From Desulfobulbaceae bacterium UBA5611 (GTDB lineage: Bacteria; Desulfobacterota; Desulfobulbia; Desulfobulbales; Desulfocapsaceae), in assembly GCA_002424635.1 (NCBI GenBank), contig DIKT01000095.1, positions 199 to 10,975 of the forward strand: DNA of 10,777 nucleotides. Reading direction: 5' to 3'. This document shows positions 1-5,575 of this stretch, piece by piece. A program made the position numbers and the translations under genes. The notes under the pieces were generated by a model, which was not told where the DNA came from, made no database searches, and was given only the letters and a program-made list of their open reading frames with translations. Numbering within the stretch: the stretch's first letter is position 1; every line of letters begins with the position of its first letter.

Positions 1-13
1 CTACCCAACCTAC
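1..13 (-). repeat. Partial REP-like palindrome at the window edge
   Basis: Read on the minus strand this is GTAGGTTGGGTAG, the same core as the complete element at 54-90, cut by the window edge. The leading GTAG followed by a palindrome arm is the usual layout of REP elements mobilised by RAYT-type transposases. The two copies have the same orientation and lie about 77 bp apart. No RAYT gene is visible in the window. Confidence 0.5.
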
Positions 14-53
14 TTTGATCTGCGTATATTTGTATCGATCTTGTTGTATGGCT

Positions 54-90
54 TTTGTTGTTGGGTTTCGCTGTGCTCTACCCAACCTAT
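54..90 (-). repeat. REP-like palindromic repeat
   Basis: GTTGGGT (60-66) and ACCCAAC (80-86) are perfect inverted arms around a short centre containing TTCGCTGTGCTCT. This matches a dispersed palindrome that I recall from many proteobacterial genomes. The arms resemble integron core sites, but the whole element is only about 27 bp between outer ends, too short for an attC. The rest of 1-273, downstream of nifV, holds no convincing gene: the open frames there lack ribosome sites and protein-like composition. Confidence 0.55.
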
Positions 91-273
91 TTATACGCGA
101 TGTTATGGCACATTTTTTTGGAAATAGTAATGGTGTATTTGGCCTCGGCTGTTCTTGCCTTCTTCTCCAATCCGGGCCAGGGCAGCCGTTTTTTTATCTC
201 ATCTTCGGGATCCTGCTATGGTGTTGCGATTTTAGCATCGGGTTCTGTCTTCTGTTGACCCCAAAAGTTTCTA

Positions 274-1395
274 TTACCGTGCTGCCAGGCGCAGCAGCTC
301 AGGATCGCTGAGGCCTTGAGTGGGAAGATCAGGCAGATTGCGGAGCTGTCCGGCCAGCGTCTCGGCCTGGCTGTCATCAATGGGATGGCCTAAGCGCGCC
401 AGGTGGTTACCAAGGGCGCGCTTGCCGCTTTTGTGGCCAAAGCGCATGGTGCGGCTGGCGCCGACTTTGTCGGGAGAATAAGGCTCGTAGGTGGCGGGAT
501 TGATGGTCAGGCCATGCAGGTGCAGGCCGGTTTCGCAGGTAAAAATGGCCTCGCCGACCACGGGATGATTGCCGGCAATGGCGATACTGGCAGCTCTGCT
601 GACTGTTTGGCAGAGGGCAGGCAGGAGGTGAGTCTGATAGTGTCCCATCCCTTTCTGCAGGCAGAGAAAGGCGAGGGCCTCTTCCAGGCGGCAGTTGCCG
701 GCCCGTTCGCCCAGGCCCAGAACGGTGGCATCGATCCAGGAGGCCCCGGCCTCCAGGGCGGCAATGGCGTTGGCCGTGGCCATGCCGAAATCATTATGGG
801 TGTGCACCCCGCAGGGCAGTCCTGACTGCTGCCGGAGCATGGTCACCATATGGGCAATAGTGGCCGGAGAGCCGATCCCCACGGTATCGGCCAAGCGCAG
901 ACGCTGGACACCGCAAGCCGCCGCCGCGCGGGCCAGTTGGCCGAGAAACTCGGGATCGGCCCGGGTGGCATCTTCAAGGCCAAGGGAGATAAAAGGAATG
1001 CCGGAGTCCCTGGCCTGGGCAACAGCCTGCGGCAGGGTGCGCAGGATCCAGGATCGGTCTTTTTGCAGACGCTGGCTGATGTGCAGATCCGAGGCCGGGA
1101 TTGACAGCGAGAGGACATCCGGTCGGCAGGTGGCGGCAAAGGCGATATCCTCATGGCGGCAGCGGCACCAGAGCCCCAGGTGTTGTTGCCCTTTGTTTAT
1201 CTGCCGGGCACCGGCAAACAGCTCCTGCAGATGGCTGTTGTTGGCGGAGGCAACACCCAGCTCAATCTCTTCCACTCCCACCAGAGAGAGCTGGCGGATG
1301 ATCTCGTAGCGCTGATCCTGGCTGAAGCGCACCCCTGGCGTCTGTTCGCCTTCCCGCAGGGTGGAGTCAATGATGCCGCGAAAGTTTGAAGTCAT
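274..1395 (-). CDS. nifV: Homocitrate synthase NifV
   Basis: This enzyme condenses acetyl-CoA with 2-oxoglutarate to give homocitrate, the organic ligand of the FeMo cofactor of nitrogenase; it acts in the cytoplasm. The 373-residue product has the usual family length. It opens with the DSTLREGEQTPG signature (residues 10-21) of the HMGL-like TIM barrel, where the Asp and Arg belong to the active site. The metal-binding HTHND stands at 198-202, followed by GLGERAGN (227-234) and the C-terminal segments GEAIFTCETGLHLHG (281-295) and HKSGKRAL (321-328). The ATG is preceded by a GAGGTGG ribosome site. It starts 11 bp after the stop of the unknown 436-residue gene, so the two are probably cotranscribed. 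LeuA-type isopropylmalate synthases share the fold but are longer, and the nifA neighbour supports NifV. No clear terminator follows. Confidence 0.93.
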   Translation of the reverse strand: MTSNFRGIIDSTLREGEQTPGVRFSQDQRYEIIRQLSLVGVEEIELGVASANNSHLQELFAGARQINKGQQHLGLWCRCRHEDIAFAATCRPDVLSLSIPASDLHISQRLQKDRSWILRTLPQAVAQARDSGIPFISLGLEDATRADPEFLGQLARAAAACGVQRLRLADTVGIGSPATIAHMVTMLRQQSGLPCGVHTHNDFGMATANAIAALEAGASWIDATVLGLGERAGNCRLEEALAFLCLQKGMGHYQTHLLPALCQTVSRAASIAIAGNHPVVGEAIFTCETGLHLHGLTINPATYEPYSPDKVGASRTMRFGHKSGKRALGNHLARLGHPIDDSQAETLAGQLRNLPDLPTQGLSDPELLRLAAR

Positions 1396-1406
1396 GGCCC
1401 ACCTCG

Positions 1407-2717
1407 TTAGCTTTCTTCGATCTGCTTGTGGCAGGATCTGATCTGGGCGGCGCGGATCTCATTCATCTTCAGGCGGTAGATATCGATAGGGAAGAGGAAG
1501 TCCGCCACCCCGGTGTCGAAGATCCGTTTGACCTCATATTCGTCATGGGCCACATCCCGCTGGTAGATATAGTTGAGATAGGAGTGGTTGGTGTGGATGA
1601 TGAACTCTACCCGGATGCCGCCCAGTCGGGCAAAAAATTTCAGCATCGGGGTGCTCGCGGAGCTGCCGGTGGCCGTGCCGGCGTAGTGGCCGCTGGTCAG
1701 GGTGTCGGAGATATCCTCCAGGGTCATGAGCGAGCCTGCCTTAACGGCGCTGCGGGTCAGGTGGCGGATGAAACATTTGACATCAGCCACCGAGTTGAGC
1801 ACCGCCATCAGGCCCAGCTCATCATCAACGGCCACGGCCGGATTTTTCTCATTTTTACGCAACAGCTTCACCACCTTGGCCGCCGGCGGTTTTTTTCTGA
1901 TGGTGACGTAAATCGGAATCTCCCGGCCTTGACTGCGAAAACGGCGGCGCTTGATCAGGGTCAGTTTCTCGCCGGAGGCAGGTGTCAGTGCCTGGGCCTG
2001 TGCTTCAGAGAGGACGGTCACTTCCCGGCAACTGAAATCTTCCGGCTGGTGGTGGCTGTGCAGGTATTTAATTTCCAGATCACCGATCTTGAGACTGGGG
2101 CTCCAGACATAGGCATTGAGAAAACGCAGGAAATCTGAGAACTTGGTCTCGATATCGGTTTCCCGTTCCCGCTGGTCAATGGAGCCGGCGAGATTCATGA
2201 GCGTCAGTTTGCGTTTGGCCTCAAAGCGGGCCTTGCGATGAAAGCGCTCGTCAAAGATGATGAGCAGCAGATCCACCGGGTTATGGGTGGTTTCGATCTC
2301 ATTGGTGGTCTCAATATGAGAGCGATAGGGGGCCAGGACCTTGGCCCGCAGGGAGTTGATCACATCATCGGCGGTACGGGCATAGTCGTGCAGGTAACGG
2401 CCGATGTCATGGCTGGCACCGTTCAGGCCAAACATGTTTCCTAACAGAAGACGGGAGCGTTCAGTGGTCTTGGTGCGAAGTTTGCGGTCATGAAGCAGGA
2501 TCAGGATCTCGTCAAAGCTGCTGATCCCCAGAAAATCGAAGATCTGACCGCGCACAGCGCGATATTTGGTCTTCAGCAGCTGGTTTCCCGCCAGCGTGCC
2601 CACCCAGTTCTTGGCCTCCCTGGAAAAGGGATGGGCCAAGGGTGGCAGATCACCAACCGCAAAGGGGCCATCCTGCAGCATGGAGGTAAAGATGGAGTTC
2701 TTGTTCAGGAGATTCAT
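1407..2717 (-). CDS. Unrecognised 436-residue protein of the nif operon, possibly RelA/SpoT-like fold
   Basis: I do not recognise this protein with confidence. It is soluble, with no signal peptide or membrane segment. The N-terminal half (about 1-230) is predicted mostly helical. The C-terminal half is the more conserved part: residues 299-436 recur at about 80% identity in the partial copy at 10358-10777. That half shows a series reminiscent of RelA/SpoT synthetase domains: a basic KKPPAAKVVKLLRK stretch (275-288), DDELG followed by a beta-strand and an alpha-helix (298-320), and VEFIIHT (370-376) where synthetases have ExQxRT. The GYxSxH signature and the Arg of DxxGxR are absent, so activity cannot be assumed. 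It may belong to an uncharacterised deltaproteobacterial family (TIGR04552 comes to mind, from memory only). The ATG at 2717 has AGGA about 10 bases upstream. It lies between nifA and nifV. Confidence 0.85.
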   Translation of the reverse strand: MNLLNKNSIFTSMLQDGPFAVGDLPPLAHPFSREAKNWVGTLAGNQLLKTKYRAVRGQIFDFLGISSFDEILILLHDRKLRTKTTERSRLLLGNMFGLNGASHDIGRYLHDYARTADDVINSLRAKVLAPYRSHIETTNEIETTHNPVDLLLIIFDERFHRKARFEAKRKLTLMNLAGSIDQRERETDIETKFSDFLRFLNAYVWSPSLKIGDLEIKYLHSHHQPEDFSCREVTVLSEAQAQALTPASGEKLTLIKRRRFRSQGREIPIYVTIRKKPPAAKVVKLLRKNEKNPAVAVDDELGLMAVLNSVADVKCFIRHLTRSAVKAGSLMTLEDISDTLTSGHYAGTATGSSASTPMLKFFARLGGIRVEFIIHTNHSYLNYIYQRDVAHDEYEVKRIFDTGVADFLFPIDIYRLKMNEIRAAQIRSCHKQIEES

Positions 2718-2766
2718 GTTTGGATCCTGTTTTTTTGTCTGTTGTTTTATTGGCCAGAGGCCGCCT

Positions 2767-2798
2767 AAGAAACAGCCGGAAGGAATTGGCTGTTTCTT
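2767..2798 (-). terminator. Hairpin between nifA and the 436-residue gene
   Basis: AAGAAACAGCC (2767-2777) and GGCTGTTTCTT (2788-2798) form a perfect 11-bp stem with a 10-base loop. No strong U-run follows on the minus strand. It could be a weak terminator, an mRNA-processing or stabilising structure that sets the nifA to downstream-gene ratio, or a factor-dependent stop. It lies 50 bp upstream of the next start codon. Confidence 0.45.
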
Positions 2799-2820
2799 GG
2801 AGCGGCATAAGGCTCCGTAA

Positions 2821-2856
2821 ATTAAGCAAGCAAGAAAAAGACCTTGCTTGCTTAAT
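2821..2856 (-). terminator. Long hairpin just after nifA
   Basis: A perfect 14-bp inverted repeat, ATTAAGCAAGCAAG (2821-2834) and its complement (2843-2856), has an 8-base loop and begins 8 bp after the nifA stop. On the minus strand only a short TTT follows, so it is a weak intrinsic terminator at best. Being symmetric, it could also act on plus-strand transcripts. Together with the hairpin at 2767-2798 it probably limits read-through from nifA. Confidence 0.55.
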
Positions 2857-2864
2857 AACGGTGC

Positions 2865-4481
2865 CTAAAATTCCGGTCGGTCCAGCTTGAACTTCTTGAT
2901 CCGATAGCCAATCTGGCGCTGGGTCAGGCCAAGGTCCCGGGCAGCGCGGGCCTTGACCCAGCCATTTCGCTGCAGGGCGGCCTTGATCTCCGCCCGTTCG
3001 ATGTCCTCCAAGGAGTGATGGGCCGGGAGATTGCCGGTAGATACCTTGGTCTCAAGACCATGCAGAGTGGCGGCTGACCTTGCCGGGGAGGCGGCTGTCG
3101 TCTGCGGGGGCAAGGCCGTCCCCATCTCTTTGGGCAGATCGCTCCGATACAGAATATTCTTATCGGTTAAAATAACCAATCTCTCAATGAGATTTTGTAG
3201 TTCCCGCACATTGCCCGGCCAATAGTAGTCCATCAGGAAGTCAAGGACCTCCTGGGAGAGCTCCACTTCTTTGTCGTTGCGTTCGATACTGGCGCGCAGG
3301 AAGTGGTTGAGCAGGATCGGGATATCGCTCTTGCGCTCCCGCAAGGGGGGCAGATGGAAGGGCAGTACATTCAAGCGATAATAGAGGTCGTTGCGAAAGG
3401 TGCCGTTGGCCACCGCTTCTTCAAGGTTGACATTGGTGGCGGCAATGATGCGCACATCAACCTTCAATGTCCTGGTACTGCCAAGCCGTTCAAACTGGTG
3501 CTCCTGAAGGACCCGCAGCAGTTTGGCCTGGAGCGCCAGCGGCAGTTCACCGATCTCGTCGAGAAAGATGGTGCCGCCGTCCGCCAGTTCGAAGCGGCCG
3601 ACGCGGCTGGCCGTGGCCCCGGTAAATGCTCCTTTCTCATGCCCGAAGAGTTCGCTTTCGAGCAGGTTTTCCGGCAGGGCCGCGCAGTTGACCTTGACAA
3701 AGTTCTTGTCCCTTCTCGGGCTGGCCTCATGGATGGCCCGGGCCACCAGTTCCTTGCCGGTGCCCGATTCTCCCAGGAGCAGGGCCGTGGCCCGACTGGG
3801 CGCCACCTTTTCAATGGTGGCGAAGACCTCCTGCATCAGGCGTGACTGGCCAATGATATAATGGCGGTTGAAGCGGCCATGCAGTTCCGCTTTCAGTGAG
3901 CGGTTTTCTTCCACCAGACGTTTTTCCTTCCGGATAATGGCCTGGTGCAGGGCGATAAACTGGCTGATCAGGGTAGCCAGGACGCTTAGGAAACTGATAT
4001 CTTCCTTGAAAGATGTCTCCGGGCCGAACAGCCGGTCAACCGTGAGCACGCCCACTGGTTTCTGGGCCATAAGGACCGGCACGCCGATGAAGGAGATATG
4101 CTCCTTTTTGATGGTGGTCCGGGAGCCGGTGCGGTTGAGGAACAGGGGCTCGCTGTAGATATCCGGAACGACGCAAGGCGATCCGGTCTGAAAGATCTGG
4201 CCGCAGATCCCTTCGGTGAGGCCATAGATCCCCCGGCGCTCTTCTTCAATTGTCAGGCCATAAGAAACCTTGATCTCCAGATGCTGGCGGTGGGGATCAA
4301 GGAGGACGAGCGTGGCCCGGTCCATGCGCAAAATGTCGTGCAGGATCTGCAGGACACGAGCCAGGGCAGTGTCAAGATGGACCGCCTCACCAATAAGCTG
4401 GCAGATCTCAGAGAGGGCCTGAATTTTGAGGGCCTCCAGCGGGTAGGAGGCGGGGGCGGTAGGGACAAGAAGTTGATCCAT
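2865..4481 (-). CDS. nifA: Nif-specific sigma-54 activator NifA
   Basis: This enhancer-binding protein uses ATP to open RNA polymerase-sigma-54 complexes at nif promoters. From the ATG at 4481 it has 538 residues. A GAF sensor domain covers about 20-180. The AAA+ domain covers about 207-440, with Walker A GESGTGKE (237-244), the sigma-54-contacting GAFTGA loop (284-289), Walker B GTIFLDE (303-309) and WPGNVREL (421-428). A Fis-type helix-turn-helix lies at about 508-534. I chose 4481 because AGGAG lies 5 bases upstream; the longer frame (to 4553) would start upstream of the predicted -12 element. The linker at 440-490 has no cysteine, so the Cys-X4-Cys of oxygen-sensing NifA proteins is missing. 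That points to the class controlled through GAF or by a partner such as NifL; no nifL is seen here. Another nif-type GAF-AAA regulator (for example VnfA/AnfA-like) is possible but less likely. Confidence 0.88.
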   Translation of the reverse strand: MDQLLVPTAPASYPLEALKIQALSEICQLIGEAVHLDTALARVLQILHDILRMDRATLVLLDPHRQHLEIKVSYGLTIEEERRGIYGLTEGICGQIFQTGSPCVVPDIYSEPLFLNRTGSRTTIKKEHISFIGVPVLMAQKPVGVLTVDRLFGPETSFKEDISFLSVLATLISQFIALHQAIIRKEKRLVEENRSLKAELHGRFNRHYIIGQSRLMQEVFATIEKVAPSRATALLLGESGTGKELVARAIHEASPRRDKNFVKVNCAALPENLLESELFGHEKGAFTGATASRVGRFELADGGTIFLDEIGELPLALQAKLLRVLQEHQFERLGSTRTLKVDVRIIAATNVNLEEAVANGTFRNDLYYRLNVLPFHLPPLRERKSDIPILLNHFLRASIERNDKEVELSQEVLDFLMDYYWPGNVRELQNLIERLVILTDKNILYRSDLPKEMGTALPPQTTAASPARSAATLHGLETKVSTGNLPAHHSLEDIERAEIKAALQRNGWVKARAARDLGLTQRQIGYRIKKFKLDRPEF

Positions 4482-4486
4482 AATTT

Positions 4487-4491
4487 CTCCT
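4487..4491 (-). promoter_or_regulatory. Ribosome binding site deciding the nifA start
   Basis: On the minus strand AGGAG stands 5 bases before the ATG at 4481. The alternative in-frame ATG at 4553 has no comparable site, so translation most likely begins at the internal methionine (sequence MDQLLV). Confidence 0.75.
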
Positions 4492-4540
4492 AAGTTTCGC
4501 CGAGTGGGGTGTATAGCAATGTTGGCGTATAGGGGAATAG

Positions 4541-4558
4541 ATGCAAAAAACATACCAA
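4541..4558 (-). promoter_or_regulatory. Sigma-54 (-24/-12) promoter of nifA
   Basis: The minus strand reads TTGGTATGTTTTTTGCAT, with the obligatory GG and GC separated by exactly 10 bases, and TGG, the G of the -24 box, and TTGCA all agreeing with the consensus TGGCACG-N4-TTGC. The start of transcription would be near 4531, giving a leader of about 50 bases before the nifA ATG. This implies that nifA is RpoN-dependent, either autoregulated or driven by another enhancer-binding protein. I found no perfect TGT-N10-ACA NifA site in the 200 bp upstream, only one-mismatch candidates. Confidence 0.65.
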
Positions 4559-4631
4559 CAGGTAATTGAATTGTTTTCAGTATGTTATAGATATGCTCTT
4601 GCTTGATGTCTTACATATTTGCAAGAATTTT

Positions 4632-4663
4632 ACAGGAATAAACGCATATTTGGAATTTATGAG
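4632..4663 (+). repeat. 32-bp direct repeat, left copy
   Basis: The 32 bases starting ACAGGAATAAACGC and ending GGAATTTATGAG are identical to 10206-10237, in the same orientation. Weaker similarity continues for about 25 bases (CATTTACTG here, CATTACTG on the right). In the plus-strand frame it encodes TGINAYLEFMR and is closed by a stop two codons later, so it looks like a decayed copy of the small reading frame on the right. It lies upstream of the nifA promoter, inside the roughly 200-bp gap between nifA and the truncated cassette, which otherwise holds AT-rich sequence. Confidence 0.85.
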
Positions 4664-4682
4664 GAGATAGGGGTAAAGTCAT

Positions 4683-4775
4683 TTACTGTTGGAGAGCGAA
4701 AACTGAAAATATCAACAACGTTTTTTTTTTCCTTTTAAATTTTTTAGAATTGGCCAAGCATATAATTTTTGTCAT
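4683..4775 (-). pseudogene. Truncated start of a third cassette gene (DuOB-like N-terminus)
   Basis: Directly after the attC at 4797-4866 the minus strand shows GGGAGGAG and then an ATG at 4775 opening MTKIICLANSKKFK. A strong ribosome site close behind a core site is the normal layout of an integron cassette gene. The CLANS(R/K)K opening recalls small proteins with a dual OB-fold domain that begin with a similar segment; this is recognition from memory. After about 14 residues a run of ten A bases begins and the frame stops at residue 30 with no protein-like sequence. It is best read as the 5' end of a cassette cut off by deletion near 4720-4735. Confidence 0.45.
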
Positions 4776-4796
4776 TTACTCCTCCCAAGTACTACT

Positions 4797-4866
4797 GCCG
4801 AACGTAGAAGTAACCGGATGCTGCGCGGTTTTATCGCGCAGCGTCCGGTTGACTGCCGGGTTGGGC
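4797..4866 (-). repeat. attC recombination site of the PAS cassette
   Basis: On the minus strand the site runs from the core GCCCAAC (4866-4860) to GTTCGGC (4803-4797), 70 bases. The interior is an imperfect palindrome: AACCGGA and GCTGCGCG pair with CGCGCAGC and TCCGGTT, with single unpaired bases and a short variable loop. Such extrahelical bases are what an integron integrase recognises in the folded single strand. The GCCCAAC core is an exact complement of GTTGGGC at the other end of the cassette (5393-5387). Confidence 0.85.
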
Positions 4867-5392
4867 ATCGGCGTCATAGCGCTCAACTCTTACCAACGCT
4901 AAATCACCAAGCTTTTCGGTTGACACCCGCAGTGCATAGGTTTTTGTACCGTTGGCCTTCTTTATTGATAGTTCGGACGAAACGCCATTGTGCGGATTGG
5001 CCGAAGTGAATGTATCGACAATCGCATTCTTGATTTTGCAATTTTCGCAATTCACATCCTTTCCGCAACCCGCTTCGGTAAACGAATGAATACAGTCAAA
5101 TACTTGGCCACCTCTGTGGTCTTCAACTTCTTGAGGATTCTTCTCGAACAACGCTAAAGCTTTTCGATTCGCGGTAATAACCTGTCTTGGATTTCCCTGC
5201 ATCAACAGGACCGGCGCGTCGATTGCCTCAAGCAACGCGGTGCAGTCAGATGCTCCAGATACTTGGGATACACAACTGTCACAAATTGCGAAGCTGATAT
5301 TTCTGCTCGCAGTTTTGGCGTTTGGCTCGATTGGTTTTCCACATACAGTACATATCTCAGTCACATTTCCTCCGTGCTAAATCGATGCCCAA
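4803..5392 (-). mobile_element. Integron gene cassette carrying the PAS protein gene
   Basis: The unit of 590 bp begins with TTGGGC, contains one gene in the orientation of its attC and ends with the G of the second core site. The two core 7-mers match perfectly, as expected if this segment once existed as a circle. No integrase gene or attI is within the window, so activity cannot be judged. Confidence 0.8.
4831..5364 (-). CDS. Cysteine-rich PAS-domain protein, cassette-borne
   Basis: The 177-residue product starts with a probable zinc-ribbon finger (Cys5, Cys8, Cys28, Cys31) and continues with a single PAS domain (about 42-162). Inside the PAS domain lies a second cysteine group, Cys91, Cys100, Cys106 and Cys109, in the context GCGKDVNCENCK, which could bind a metal or an iron-sulphur centre. 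No kinase, cyclase or DNA-binding output domain is present, so it would act by protein contact. The start is a GTG, 4 bases after GGAGG; an ATG overlapping it is in another frame and stops at once. The last 11 codons lie inside the attC, which is common for cassette genes. It sits codirectionally upstream of nifA, but the mobile context argues against assuming a nif role. Its ligand is unknown. Confidence 0.8.
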   Translation of the reverse strand: MTEICTVCGKPIEPNAKTASRNISFAICDSCVSQVSGASDCTALLEAIDAPVLLMQGNPRQVITANRKALALFEKNPQEVEDHRGGQVFDCIHSFTEAGCGKDVNCENCKIKNAIVDTFTSANPHNGVSSELSIKKANGTKTYALRVSTEKLGDLALVRVERYDADAQPGSQPDAAR

Positions 5393-5422
5393 CGTAAAAG
5401 GTAATGGGGTGCGGAGCCGCGC
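5387..5422 (-). repeat. Half attC, relict of a lost upstream cassette
   Basis: The core GTTGGGC (5393-5387, minus) is preceded by TTACCTTTTAC, closely like TTACTTCTAC in the same place of the attC at 4797-4866, and by the possible loop region CGCGGCTCCGC. The matching left arm and its RYYYAAC core are missing: further upstream the sequence becomes a CACACA-rich stretch with no pairing potential. It looks like the right half of the attC of a preceding cassette whose body was deleted. Confidence 0.5.
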
Positions 5423-5444
5423 TCTTCAGTGTGTGTAGTGTGTG

Positions 5445-5506
5445 GGGGTCTTGCAATCAAACATTTCTCGTTAGGTTGCTTAATCTTTGTGTGGTTGCAA
5501 GACCCC
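5445..5506. repeat. 12-bp perfect inverted repeat
   Basis: GGGGTCTTGCAA (5445-5456) and TTGCAAGACCCC (5495-5506) are perfect inverted arms around 38 bases. On the plus strand GAGTTTTTTCT follows, so the structure could end a plus-strand transcript, but no plus-strand gene lies before it. It may also be a small non-autonomous palindromic element. It occupies the otherwise empty 5423-5575 gap after the NERD gene. Confidence 0.5.
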
Positions 5507-5575
5507 GAGTTTTTTCTGTTAATTGCTTATGAAGATTATCTACCCAACCCATCGTTTATTAAGGCTCAGTTTTAA

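Noticed and set aside
60..86. GTTGGGT...ACCCAAC as an attC site
   Set aside because: Only 27 bases between outer ends and no internal L-type arms; the sequence fits a common REP-like palindrome better.
106..121. TGGCACATTTTTTTGG as a plus-strand sigma-54 promoter
   Set aside because: The obligatory GC at the -12 position is missing and there is no plus-strand gene downstream.
15..311. Plus-strand frames of 67-98 residues at the left edge
   Set aside because: They run through REP-like repeats and into nifV antisense, with no ribosome site and no recognisable protein features.
403..3845. Long plus-strand open frames opposite nifV, the 436-residue gene and nifA (for example 403-825, 1386-2138, 3303-3845)
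   Set aside because: They lie antisense to genes with clear family motifs, have glycine/proline/arginine-rich shadow composition and lack ribosome sites.
4482..4553. Longer nifA start at 4553 (24 extra residues)
   Set aside because: The ATG at 4553 lies between the -24 and -12 boxes of the predicted sigma-54 promoter and has no ribosome site, while AGGAG precedes the ATG at 4481.
4560..4760. NifA upstream activator sites (TGT-N10-ACA)
   Set aside because: Only one-mismatch candidates were found by eye, such as TTG-N10-ACA near 4619-4634; not enough to annotate.
5470..5476. GTTAGGT (ACCTAAC on the minus strand) as the missing core of the half attC at 5387
   Set aside because: The sequence between the two does not pair, and the base-pairing of the cores themselves has a mismatch; it also lies inside the loop of the 5445-5506 inverted repeat.
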